A stretch of DNA of 14,779 bases from an uncultured Clostridia bacterium (GTDB taxonomy: Bacteria > Bacillota > Clostridia > Lachnospirales > Anaerotignaceae), in assembly GCA_937919015.1 (NCBI GenBank), contig CALFPN010000138.1, forward strand, positions 1-14,779, given 5' to 3'. Below, in pieces: positions 6,749 to 13,742 of this stretch. The notes under the pieces were generated by a model. The model was not told the DNA's origin and searched no databases. It saw only the letters and a program-made list of their open reading frames with translations. Position 1 is the first letter of the stretch. Each line of letters starts with the position of its first letter. The position numbers and the translations under genes are program-made.

Positions 6749-7903
6749 ATGATTATTGATAATGTTAAGGTATACACGTCTGACAAAAAATTTATGGAAG
6801 GCGGTATTGTTTTAGAAGGCAAAACAATAAAGAGAATTTACACGGAGAAAGATGCGCCTGATTTGCAAGGAGAAGATGTGATCGACGGAAAAGGTGCGTA
6901 TGCGATTCCCGGTCTGATCGATCTCCACTTTCATGGCTGCAAGGGCGATGATTTTTGTGATGCATCAAAAGAGGCGATTGGAAGAATTGCAGCGTATGAG
7001 GCATCTATTGGGGTAACAGCAATCGCACCGGCAACGATGACACTTCCCGTTGAAGAACTGGAACATGTATTGCAGATTGCAGCGGAGTATAAGCAGGAAG
7101 CAAGAGATTACAAAAAAGCAGATTTGGTTGGCATAAATATGGAAGGGCCCTTTATCAGCCATGCGAAAAAAGGGGCACAGGACGAACGAAATATTTTGCC
7201 GTGCGATGCAGAAATCTGCGAAAAATTCCTGAAGGCTTCCGAGGGCTTGGTAAAGTTCATAGGGATTGCACCTGAAGCAAGCAAGGATACCATTAAATTT
7301 ATAGAACAGATGAAGGACAAAGTGAATATCTCCTTAGCACATACAAATGCGGATTATGATACCGCAATGGCAGCATGTAAAGCCGGTGCAAATCACGCAG
7401 TACATTTGTATAATGCGATGCCGGCATTTTCACATCGTGCGCCGGGTGTGGTTGGTGCAGTATTTGACAGTAAAGCTGTGACGGCGGAAATGATCTGTGA
7501 CGGTATTCATATTCATCCGGCGACTGTTCGTGCAACCTTTCAGATGATGGGGGAAGATCGTATCATTCTCATTAGTGATAGTATGCGGGCAACAGGCATG
7601 CCGGATGGCCAGTATACCCTTGGGGGATTGGATGTGAAAGTGGTTGGGAAACTTGCAACCTTGGTGTCCGATGGGGCAATTGCAGGTTCGGCAACCAATC
7701 TTATGGACTGTTTGAGAACGGTTGTAAAGAAAATGGATATTCCGCTGGAAACAGCTGTCGCATGCGCAACGATGAATCCGGCAAAGCGTCTTGGGATTTA
7801 TGATCAGTATGGTTCTATTGAAGCCGGAAAGAAAGCGGATATTGTACTGCTTGATGCAGAGCTTGCATTACAGGCTGTCATCAAAGATGGTATCAGAATT
7901 TAA
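6749..7903 (+). CDS. nagA: N-acetylglucosamine-6-phosphate deacetylase
   Basis: Hydrolyses GlcNAc-6-phosphate to GlcN-6-phosphate and acetate, feeding NagB. The 384-residue amidohydrolase has the metal and catalytic residues of the family: the HFH pair at 60-62, Glu132 in NMEGPF, His198 in LAHTNAD, His219 in HLYNAM, and Asp277 in LISDSM, expected to be the general acid/base. I start it at the ATG at 6749, which has TTGGAGG 8 nt upstream and matches the family N-terminus (MIIDNVKVYT). The frame continues 13 codons further upstream without a ribosome site. It is the last gene of the rightward transcript and meets dut end to end across a shared terminator. Confidence 0.95.
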   Translation: MIIDNVKVYTSDKKFMEGGIVLEGKTIKRIYTEKDAPDLQGEDVIDGKGAYAIPGLIDLHFHGCKGDDFCDASKEAIGRIAAYEASIGVTAIAPATMTLPVEELEHVLQIAAEYKQEARDYKKADLVGINMEGPFISHAKKGAQDERNILPCDAEICEKFLKASEGLVKFIGIAPEASKDTIKFIEQMKDKVNISLAHTNADYDTAMAACKAGANHAVHLYNAMPAFSHRAPGVVGAVFDSKAVTAEMICDGIHIHPATVRATFQMMGEDRIILISDSMRATGMPDGQYTLGGLDVKVVGKLATLVSDGAIAGSATNLMDCLRTVVKKMDIPLETAVACATMNPAKRLGIYDQYGSIEAGKKADIVLLDAELALQAVIKDGIRI

Positions 7904-7931
7904 GAAATCAATAAGGGATTTTAAAACAGAA

Positions 7932-7962
7932 AAGAGGATGGCGTAGGCCATCCTCTTATTTA
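7932..7962. terminator. bidirectional terminator between nagA and dut
   Basis: AAGAGGATGGC (7932-7942), loop GTAG, GCCATCCTCTT (7947-7957): a perfect 11-bp stem. It is followed on the plus strand by ATTTATTT and on the minus strand by TTCTGTTTT. It can stop both the nagA transcript and the convergent nrdD-nrdG-dut transcript. Confidence 0.85.
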
Positions 7963-7994
7963 TTTGGGAATAAATGAATATTTTTGGTGATTTG

Positions 7995-8013
7995 CCGGAA
8001 TATCTCTTTCCGG
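7995..8013. repeat. small inverted repeat just past the dut stop codon
   Basis: CCGGAA (7995-8000) pairs with TTCCGG (8008-8013) across a 7-nt loop. It lies 12 nt beyond the dut stop and has no T-run, so it is not a clear terminator. It may stabilise the 3' end of the dut mRNA. Confidence 0.3.
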
Positions 8014-8025
8014 ATCAGAGAAAGA

Positions 8026-8460
8026 TCACTGTTTGCCTGTGGAGCCATGGCCGCCGCGGTCTTCGTTGCCCAGATCTTCTGTTTCGACGAAGTTCAGCGC
8101 GGGCTGATGTTCGAAGATACGGAACTGACAGATCCGGTCATTCACTTCGATGACAGTATCTCGCAAAGCATAGGCGGGCATGAACCACTGGTCATTGTTG
8201 CCGCAGTAGCTTTCATCCACGATGCCGCAGTGGTTGGTCTGGATGATACCGTAGTTCTTGAATGTGGAGCTGCGGGGCACGATATGTGCTTCATAGCCTT
8301 CGGGCAGCTGCATGGCAATGCCCAGAGGGATCAGCTTGAATTCGCCGGCTTTCAATTCGATGCGTTCTGCGGCTCTTAGGTCGATCCAGTCGGACTTGCC
8401 GTCAATGTAGCGCAGTTTTTCAATTTTGTCGCTTAAATATTTGATCTTAATTTTTTCCAT
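8026..8460 (-). CDS. dut: deoxyuridine 5'-triphosphate nucleotidohydrolase (dUTPase)
   Basis: Hydrolyses dUTP to dUMP and pyrophosphate, keeping uracil out of DNA and supplying dUMP for dTMP synthesis. The 144-residue length and all five trimeric dUTPase motifs are present: IDLRA near 26-30 (motif I), PRSST at 62-66 (II), GIVDESYCGN at 79-88 with catalytic Asp82 and Tyr85 (III), NDRICQF at 107-113 (IV), and a C-terminal RGGHGSTG at 135-142 that closes over the nucleotide (V). The ATG at 8460 follows AGAAAGGA at about 9 nt. It lies downstream of nrdG on the same strand, separated by a 162-nt hairpin-rich spacer. Pairing with an NTP-reducing nrdD operon makes sense for dNTP balance. Confidence 0.93.
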   Translation of the reverse strand: MEKIKIKYLSDKIEKLRYIDGKSDWIDLRAAERIELKAGEFKLIPLGIAMQLPEGYEAHIVPRSSTFKNYGIIQTNHCGIVDESYCGNNDQWFMPAYALRDTVIEVNDRICQFRIFEHQPALNFVETEDLGNEDRGGHGSTGKQ

Positions 8461-8480
8461 AAAACGTATCCTTTCTGTAA

Positions 8481-8618
8481 TGCAAAAGCGAAGGCTTTTG
8501 CAAATGGGGGGCGAGGGGATGTGAGCACCGCTAAGATAAAAGCGGCGGCGAAGCCGTCTTCCGGAGGAAGATGCTTGACCAATTCCCCTTGCAAGGAGCT
8601 CGGAGGACGGCGTTCCTC
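8481..8618. repeat. cluster of about six hairpins between nrdG and dut
   Basis: Within 138 bases there are successive inverted repeats: TGCAAAAGC-GAAG-GCTTTTGCA (8481-8502, perfect 9-bp stem); CCGCT/AGCGG (8528-8545); CGGC-GAA-GCCG (8546-8556); TCTTCC-GGA-GGAAGA (8557-8571); CCTTGCAAGG (8587-8596); and GAGGA/TCCTC (8603-8618). An 80-codon open frame crosses it, but it overlaps both neighbours and encodes low-complexity Pro/Ala-rich sequence, so I treat the region as non-coding. It resembles a mobile or repeated intergenic element; it could also act in RNA processing or attenuation within the operon. Confidence 0.6.
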
Positions 8619-8622
8619 GAAA

Positions 8623-9123
8623 TTATTCGGCATGATAAAGATACAGAGAGCTGTTCTGTAAAGACTTCTGTACATCGATGATGCGCTGGTTGAAGGAACC
8701 CTTCCAGTGCAGCTTCGTATCCCTCAGATCTTCCATGAATCTGCCATCCACCAGCACATCAATATACTGCATCATAGGCAGGGCACTGATCTCTTCCCAG
8801 CGGTAGCCGGTGTAGAGCCACACGTTTTTATCGGGAAATTCATGTTTCACCCTTCTTGTCAGATGCTCGATCATACTGCGGTTGCCTTCAAAGAGGGGAT
8901 CGCCGCCGCTGAAGGTGATGCCGCTGATGTAACCACGGCCGAGGATCTCAAACAGTTCTTTTTCCGCATCTTCGTCGAAGGGAATGCCGCTTTCGGGATC
9001 CCATGTCTGAGGGTTATGACAGCCTTTGCAGTGGTGAGGGCAGCCGCTGACCCAAAGCACCACCCGCAGCCCTTCGCCGTTGAGCATATCGTCTTTTGTG
9101 ATGTTATGATATCGCAAGCCCAT
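8623..9123 (-). CDS. nrdG: anaerobic ribonucleoside-triphosphate reductase activating protein
   Basis: A radical-SAM enzyme that installs the glycyl radical on NrdD using S-adenosylmethionine and a [4Fe-4S] cluster. The 166-residue size is typical. The cluster motif CxxxCxxC is CPHHCKGC (Cys28, Cys32, Cys35), and a SAM-contact GGDP motif is near 73-76 (ITFSGGDPLF). Its ATG overlaps the nrdD stop codon by one base (TAATG at 9121-9125), so translation is probably coupled. Confidence 0.96.
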   Translation of the reverse strand: MGLRYHNITKDDMLNGEGLRVVLWVSGCPHHCKGCHNPQTWDPESGIPFDEDAEKELFEILGRGYISGITFSGGDPLFEGNRSMIEHLTRRVKHEFPDKNVWLYTGYRWEEISALPMMQYIDVLVDGRFMEDLRDTKLHWKGSFNQRIIDVQKSLQNSSLYLYHAE

Positions 9124-11240
9124 TACATACTCTTCCTTTCTGCAATTTCAGCCATTTTCGCATCGTTCAGGCGGGAATCGCCTTTCACACGGGAATAGGA
9201 CAGATAGCCGTTCATACGGTCGATTTTTGTCAGATTGCTGCTGCCACATTTCGGACAGACATCCATTTCCAGTTCCTGATGGCCGCAGTCATCACAGTAG
9301 GCCAGAGAAAGGTTTACCCCTTCATAGAAGCCAAGCTTCATGGCGCGGCGCACCAAAGTGCGGATGGCATCCAGATTATAATCGATGGGATATTTCACAT
9401 ACTGGATCTTGCCGCCGTTGGAAAGATCCCAGAAGCGTTTTTCCAGATCCTGTTTTTCGATGGGGGTAATGTCTTCTGTCACATGGCAATGGAAGCTGTT
9501 GGAGACATAGGGTCTGTCGGAAACGTGTTCCACTACGCCGAACTTCTTGCGGAACTGGGTTACCTGCAGGCCGCAGAGGCTTTCCGCAGGGGTGCCGTAG
9601 ATGGCATAGAGATTGCCGTCGGCTTTTTTGAATTCCGCGATTTTTTCGTTGATATGTTTCAGGGTGTCGATGGCAAACTGGCCATCCTCCACCAGAGATT
9701 TTCCGTTATACAATTCCTGCAGCTCGTTCAGGGCAGTGATGCCGAAGGAAGCTGTAGCTGTTTTCAGCAGAGGCTTGATTTTATCATGGAAGCCTAGGTG
9801 GCCGCCGTAGAAACCGCCTTCGCAGTAGGCCAGAGGGTTGGTGGAGGCACGCATTTCACCCAGATATGCGTAAGTGCGGATATGGAGCTGACGGATCAGT
9901 TCCAGATAATAATCCAGTACTTCAAAGAAAGGCTTGCTTTCCTGTCTTGCCTTGGCATAGATCATGGGCAGATGCAGGCTGACCGCACCGATATTGAAGC
10001 GGCCCACGAATACGGGTTTGTCGTTTTCATCGGCGGGTTCCATGCCGCCTTTTTCGTACCAAGGGGAAAGGAAGGCACGGCAGCCCATGGGGCTGATGAT
10101 GGCACCATACTTTTTATACATTTCCGCCACATAGCCTTCCCCTGTCAGGGAAAGCCAGTCGGGATACATGCTCTTGGAAGAACAGAGGATGCCTGCTTCG
10201 AATACATCTTCCAGTTCCTTGCCGGGGCCATGGAGGTTTTCATCATAGAGGAAAACCAGCTTGGGGAAAAGTACGGGTTTCTTGCAGGTTTTCTTGCCCT
10301 GACCCTTACGGCGTACATGCAGCATGGAAATAGATGCCATCTTGGCAAATTTCCCTGTGCCTGTGCCGAAGGTCATGGTGATGAAGGGATAGTCCCCGCG
10401 GCTGGAAGCAACGGTATTAAATTTGTATTCCCAGCCCTGGAAACCCTGATCGAAATCTTTCTGAATGTCTTTCATGGTCTCTCTGTCTGCCACTCTGGCA
10501 GTTAACCCTAAGTCGATATATCTGCGGTAATATTTTTCGTAGCTTTTTTCTGCATAGGGTTCCAGCAGCAGGTCTACGGAAGGCACTGTGAAGCCGCCGT
10601 ACTGCTGGCTGGCTGCGGAAAGAACGATATCGCCGATGACGTCGAAGGCAACTTCCAGTGTTTTGGGTTCGTTGTACCACAGGTTGCCCATTTCGAAGCC
10701 CCCTGTCAGTACCGTCTTTACATCGAACAGACAACAGTTCATGGTGTCCCTTCTGGCAGACATATCGTGGATATAGATATACCCGTCACGGCAGGCCTGC
10801 AGTTCTTCTGTTGTCATGAAAAATTTCTGATAGAGTTCCTTGTTCAGCTGATTATAGATGAGGGAACGCTTTGTGGAAACAAGGGCACTGTCGGAATTAG
10901 AGTTTTCCTTGTCCCCGATGTACATGATGGACTGGCTTTTCTTGTATACCTCGTCCAGCATTTTTACGAAGTCCTGTTTATAGTTGCGGTAGTCGCGATA
11001 GCTTTTCGCAACTTCGGGTTTTACCTTTTCCAGCGCGCTTTCCACGATGTTGTGCATCTGGGCGATGGGGATGCCCTCCTGCCCTAAGGCACGGGCACTG
11101 CTTTCTACATATTCGCAGAGGAAATCCAGTTCCTCATCGGTAAATTTCACCATGGCACGGTAGGCAGATTTGTTGACTGCAACAACCACCTTCTGCACAT
11201 TCCATGCTTCATGGGTATTATCTTTTTTAATTACATACAT
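9123..11240 (-). CDS. nrdD: anaerobic (class III) ribonucleoside-triphosphate reductase
   Basis: Reduces ribonucleoside triphosphates to dNTPs under anaerobic conditions with a glycyl radical. The 705-residue protein has an N-terminal ATP-cone regulatory domain (about 1-95), a catalytic ten-stranded barrel with Cys169/Cys170 (TMNCCLFD) and Cys387 in the conserved PMGCR segment, the likely thiyl-radical cysteine, and a C-terminal zinc site (Cys649, Cys652, Cys662, Cys665) just before the glycyl-radical loop RMNGY with Gly678. The start at 11240 has AAAGGAGG 7 nt upstream. It overlaps nrdG by one base, and dut follows. Candidate NrdR boxes lie upstream. Confidence 0.97.
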   Translation of the reverse strand: MYVIKKDNTHEAWNVQKVVVAVNKSAYRAMVKFTDEELDFLCEYVESSARALGQEGIPIAQMHNIVESALEKVKPEVAKSYRDYRNYKQDFVKMLDEVYKKSQSIMYIGDKENSNSDSALVSTKRSLIYNQLNKELYQKFFMTTEELQACRDGYIYIHDMSARRDTMNCCLFDVKTVLTGGFEMGNLWYNEPKTLEVAFDVIGDIVLSAASQQYGGFTVPSVDLLLEPYAEKSYEKYYRRYIDLGLTARVADRETMKDIQKDFDQGFQGWEYKFNTVASSRGDYPFITMTFGTGTGKFAKMASISMLHVRRKGQGKKTCKKPVLFPKLVFLYDENLHGPGKELEDVFEAGILCSSKSMYPDWLSLTGEGYVAEMYKKYGAIISPMGCRAFLSPWYEKGGMEPADENDKPVFVGRFNIGAVSLHLPMIYAKARQESKPFFEVLDYYLELIRQLHIRTYAYLGEMRASTNPLAYCEGGFYGGHLGFHDKIKPLLKTATASFGITALNELQELYNGKSLVEDGQFAIDTLKHINEKIAEFKKADGNLYAIYGTPAESLCGLQVTQFRKKFGVVEHVSDRPYVSNSFHCHVTEDITPIEKQDLEKRFWDLSNGGKIQYVKYPIDYNLDAIRTLVRRAMKLGFYEGVNLSLAYCDDCGHQELEMDVCPKCGSSNLTKIDRMNGYLSYSRVKGDSRLNDAKMAEIAERKSM

Positions 11241-11265
11241 ATATGTTCCTCCTTTACAGGCAGAG

Positions 11266-11303
11266 TCTTCAAGATATAGTAGCTCTTACCTATAAATGTA
11301 CCG
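11266..11303 (-). promoter_or_regulatory. candidate pair of NrdR boxes upstream of nrdD
   Basis: NrdR sites approximate ACACTATATATAGTGT and usually occur in pairs spaced by whole DNA turns. The segment AAGATATAGTA (11271-11281) is a fair match to one box and CCTATAAATGTA (11289-11300) a weaker one. Their centres are about 20 bp apart, close to two helical turns. They lie 30-60 bp before the nrdD start, where a repressor would act. The matches are partial, so this is tentative. Confidence 0.35.
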
Positions 11304-11338
11304 TAAAAACGGTGAAAATTCTGTTGCAGATGCAACAG
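11300..11338 (-). terminator. two hairpins between glpK and nrdD, probable glpK terminator
   Basis: On the minus strand the glpK stop is followed by a perfect CTGTTGCA-TC-TGCAACAG stem (11321-11338) and a short T-tract (AATTTTC). A second small stem ACCGT-TTTT-ACGGT follows (11300-11313). The T-tract is short, so termination may be partial and some transcription could reach nrdD. Confidence 0.5.
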
Positions 11339-11348
11339 TGGCATCTTC

Positions 11349-12827
11349 TTACAGTCTGGCCTGTTTCACGGCATGATGCCAGCCATTCACTTTTTCTTTT
11401 GCTTTTTCCTGAGAAAGTTCGGGGTTAAAGGCGGCAGAAACCTGCCAGTTGCGGCGGATTTCTGTCAAATCATCCCAGTAGCCCACGGCCAGACCGGCCA
11501 GATAAGCTGCCCCCAATGCTGTGGTTTCCAGTGTGGAAGGACGCAGAACGGGGACACCTGTGATATCAGACTGGAACTGCAGCAGGAAAGAATTGGCAGC
11601 AGCACCGCCGTCTACCCGCAGTTCCGCCAGAGGGATGCCTGCATCCTGTTCCATGGCGTGGAGCACGTCATAGGTCTGATAGGCCATGGATTCTACTGTC
11701 GCACGGACGATATGACTTCTGTTTGCACCTCTGGTGAGCCCTGTCAGCGCACCCCTTGCGTAAGGGTCCCAATAGGGCGCACCCAGACCAACGAAGGCGG
11801 GCACAAGATAAACGCCGCAGGTATCGGGCACTTCCTTGCAGAGACATTCTGTTTCCCCTGCGGAGGAGATGAGCTTCAGTTCATCCCGAAGCCATTGGAT
11901 GGCAGCTCCTGCCACAAAAATGGAGCCTTCCAGTGCGTAAGTGATTTTCCCGCCCAAGCCCCATGCGATAGTAGTCACCAGACCATTTTTAGAGGAAACC
12001 GGCTCGTCCCCTGTATTCATCAGCAGGAACCCGCCGGTGCCGTAGGTGTTTTTCGCTGTGCCGGGGGAGAAGCAAGCCTGTCCAAACAATGCCGCCTGCT
12101 GGTCGCCTGCCACACCTGCCACAGGGATGGCTGCACCAAAGAGCAAGGGCAGCGTGTTGCCGAAAACGCCGCTGGAGGGGCGTACTTCCGGCAGGATGGA
12201 TGCGGGGATTTCCAATAATTCCAGAATCTCTTTGTCCCATTCCAAAGTGTGGATATTGAAGAGCATCGTTCTGGATGCGTTGGAATAGTCGGTGGCGTGT
12301 ACCTGACCGCCTGTCAGGTTCCAGATGAGCCAGGTATCAATGGTGCCAAAGAGTAGGTTGCCGCTTTTTGCCAGTTCCTTTGCTTCGGGCACATTCTGCA
12401 GGACCCATCGGATTTTTGTGGCAGAGAAATAGGCATCGATGAGCAGACCTGTCTTTTCTCTGATTTTATCCGCCCAGCCGGCTTCCTTCAAAGAATCGCA
12501 GGTGGGGGCAGTTCTTCTGCACTGCCACACGATGGCATTATGTACCGGCTTACCGTTGCGCTTATCCCAGAGGATGGTGGTTTCTCTCTGGTTGGTGATG
12601 CCGATGGCTGCCACATTTTCTGCGGAGATGCCCAGTTTTTCAATGGCTGCGCGGGCAACCTCCAGCTGTGTGTTCCAGATTTCCATAGGGTCATGCTCTA
12701 CCCAGCCGGGGTTGGGATAATATTGCTTGAATTCCTTCTGGGCAGAACTCATCATTTCGCCGCTTTCGTTGAAAAGGATGGCGCGGGAGCTGGTGGTGCC
12801 CTGATCTAAGGAAAGGATATATTTCAT
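11349..12827 (-). CDS. glpK: glycerol kinase
   Basis: Phosphorylates glycerol to sn-glycerol-3-phosphate with ATP. The 492-residue FGGY-family protein shows the ATP loop DQGTTSSR at 8-15, glycerol ligands Arg81 and Glu82 (NQRETT), Tyr133 and Asp242 (AGDQQAA), an ATP-site YGTGG near 260, and a C-terminal DGGAAANSF motif. The start at 12827 follows AAGGAGG at about 9 nt; an upstream in-frame extension runs through the promoter and is rejected. The segment before AGDQQ reads LFGAAIPVAG and lacks the Gly/Arg residues that bind fructose-1,6-bisphosphate in E. coli GlpK, so control is probably different, as in Gram-positive enzymes regulated by HPr. No glpF or glpD is adjacent, and it has its own promoter. 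Confidence 0.96.
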   Translation of the reverse strand: MKYILSLDQGTTSSRAILFNESGEMMSSAQKEFKQYYPNPGWVEHDPMEIWNTQLEVARAAIEKLGISAENVAAIGITNQRETTILWDKRNGKPVHNAIVWQCRRTAPTCDSLKEAGWADKIREKTGLLIDAYFSATKIRWVLQNVPEAKELAKSGNLLFGTIDTWLIWNLTGGQVHATDYSNASRTMLFNIHTLEWDKEILELLEIPASILPEVRPSSGVFGNTLPLLFGAAIPVAGVAGDQQAALFGQACFSPGTAKNTYGTGGFLLMNTGDEPVSSKNGLVTTIAWGLGGKITYALEGSIFVAGAAIQWLRDELKLISSAGETECLCKEVPDTCGVYLVPAFVGLGAPYWDPYARGALTGLTRGANRSHIVRATVESMAYQTYDVLHAMEQDAGIPLAELRVDGGAAANSFLLQFQSDITGVPVLRPSTLETTALGAAYLAGLAVGYWDDLTEIRRNWQVSAAFNPELSQEKAKEKVNGWHHAVKQARL

Positions 12828-12850
12828 GGCAATTTCCTCCTTATTATCTG

Positions 12851-12870
12851 TTTCTATCGATTTCTGTCGA
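12851..12870 (-). repeat. 10-bp tandem repeat in the glpK leader
   Basis: TTTCTATCGA (12851-12860) is followed directly by TTTCTGTCGA (12861-12870), differing at one base. It lies between the glpK promoter and ribosome site, so it would be in the 5' leader or bound just downstream of the transcription start. Function unknown. Confidence 0.4.
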
Positions 12871-12885
12871 ATCATCACTGCATTT

Positions 12886-12914
12886 AGTATATCAAAAAGA
12901 AATACCCCCCACAA
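12886..12914 (-). promoter_or_regulatory. glpK promoter
   Basis: On the minus strand TTGTGG (12909-12914), 17 bp, TATACT (12886-12891), with TGA directly before the -10 box forming an extended -10. This gives a leader of about 50 nt. Confidence 0.7.
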
Positions 12915-12936
12915 GCGAACAGAGGAAGATGCAAAT

Positions 12937-12960
12937 AAAAAAGTCCCCGAAAAGGGGACT
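12937..12960 (-). terminator. Rho-independent terminator of the MBL-fold hydrolase gene
   Basis: On the minus strand AGTCCCC-TTTTC-GGGGACT (12942-12960) followed by TTTTTATTT. It begins 6 nt after the stop codon of the hydrolase gene. Confidence 0.9.
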
Positions 12961-12966
12961 GAAAAA

Positions 12967-13581
12967 TCATTTTTTCATAAAGGGATTTGTTCTGCGTTCT
13001 TCTTCCAATGTGGTAGCAGGGCCGTGGCCGGAATATACTTTGTAGTCGCCGGGCAGAGCTGCCAGTCTTTTCAGGGAAAGGCGGATAGCATTCCAGTCGC
13101 CTGTGGGCAGGTCGGTTCTGCCGCAGGAGCCTTGGAACAAAGTGTCACCGCTGAAGATGACGTCTTTTTCGATGAAGCAGATGGAACCCTGAGTATGACC
13201 GGGGGTCAGCATGACTTTGAATTCCATGTCGCCCACTTTTACCACATCGCCTTCATTTACCAGTTCATCGGGGTGCACGATGATGGGAGCCCCTACAAAC
13301 TGGGAAACATTCAGGGCGGGGTCTGTGAATACGGGCATTTCCTGTGCGCCGCCGACGATTTTTGCCCCCAGTTTTTCGGACAGTTCGTTTACGGAGCCCA
13401 CATGGTCATAGTGACCGTGAGTCAGCAGGATATGTGTTACTTTCAGGTTGTTCTGGGCGATATAGTTCAGCAGGGGCTGGATAGGGCCGTCGCAGTCGAT
13501 GATGCATGTGATGCCGTTATCATCGGAAACAACATAGTTGTTTGTGCCCACGGAGCCTGCTGCGTAGCATGCGATTTTCAT
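12967..13581 (-). CDS. metallo-beta-lactamase-fold hydrolase, glyoxalase II-like
   Basis: A cytoplasmic two-metal hydrolase of 204 residues. The HxHxDH metal motif is HGHYDH at 55-60 (His55, His57, Asp59, His60). The remaining ligands are His129 (TPGHTQGS), Asp146 (FSGDTLF) and His186 (YSGHGPAT). CGRTDLPTGD near 153-162 is typical of the short bacterial YcbL/glyoxalase II-like group, which lacks the C-terminal helical domain of classical glyoxalase II. The natural substrate is not determined by sequence; thioester hydrolysis is likely. It has its own promoter and terminator, so it is a single-gene unit. The ATG at 13581 follows AAGGAGG at 8 nt. Confidence 0.88.
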   Translation of the reverse strand: MKIACYAAGSVGTNNYVVSDDNGITCIIDCDGPIQPLLNYIAQNNLKVTHILLTHGHYDHVGSVNELSEKLGAKIVGGAQEMPVFTDPALNVSQFVGAPIIVHPDELVNEGDVVKVGDMEFKVMLTPGHTQGSICFIEKDVIFSGDTLFQGSCGRTDLPTGDWNAIRLSLKRLAALPGDYKVYSGHGPATTLEEERRTNPFMKK

Positions 13582-13618
13582 TTCGAATTCCTCCTTGTGT
13601 GTTCGGACATTTTTTCAA

Positions 13619-13647
13619 ATTATAACAACCACAGGGATATTTTGCAA
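13619..13647 (-). promoter_or_regulatory. promoter of the MBL-fold hydrolase gene
   Basis: On the minus strand TTGCAA (13642-13647), 17 bp, TATAAT (13619-13624), with TGT before the -10 box (extended -10). Transcription would start near 13612, about 30 nt before the gene. Confidence 0.75.
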
Positions 13648-13669
13648 TAAAAAAGGCAAACCATGCCTT
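13647..13669 (-). terminator. orphan minus-strand terminator
   Basis: AAGGCA (13653-13658) pairs with TGCCTT (13664-13669) and on the minus strand is followed by TTTTTATT. It points leftward, yet the nearest gene upstream on that strand is the aminopeptidase beyond 14600, which has its own terminator. It either ends an unannotated antisense RNA or is left over from the arrangement before the toxin pair was inserted. Confidence 0.55.
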
Positions 13670-13703
13670 GAAAATGGAGACTTTGTGAGATTCGGCATTT
13701 GGT

Positions 13704-13742
13704 ATGCTCCTTTTGAAAGGAGTGATTGTTTTTAAGTTATGA
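13704..13742 (+). promoter_or_regulatory. hairpin-sequestered ribosome site and 12-codon leader frame before the toxin
   Basis: CTCCTTT-TG-AAAGGAG (13707-13722) is a perfect inverted repeat whose right arm is a Shine-Dalgarno sequence. That sequence lies 16 nt from the toxin ATG, too far for efficient initiation. A 12-codon frame (ATG 13704, reading MLLLKGVIVFKL) runs through it and its TGA overlaps the toxin ATG (ATGA, 13739-13742), so coupled translation is possible. Both features would keep toxin synthesis low. Confidence 0.4.

Noticed and set aside
8433..8675. 80-codon minus-strand frame between nrdG and dut
   Set aside because: It overlaps both neighbours, follows the hairpin repeats, has Pro/Ala-rich low-complexity translation and no ribosome site.
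9798..10505. 235-codon plus-strand frame antisense to nrdD
   Set aside because: A shadow of the strongly coding nrdD strand; no ribosome site or recognisable domain.
11373..12218. 281-codon plus-strand frame antisense to glpK
   Set aside because: Cys/Gln/Phe-rich translation typical of an antisense shadow; glpK on the other strand has full family motifs.
12828..12914. In-frame 5' extension of glpK
   Set aside because: It overlaps the extended -10 promoter, and the ATG at 12827 has AAGGAGG and begins with the FGGY motif.
12826..13650. 274-codon plus-strand frame across the MBL-fold gene
   Set aside because: Runs antisense over two promoters and a terminator; the minus-strand gene carries the complete metal-binding motif set.
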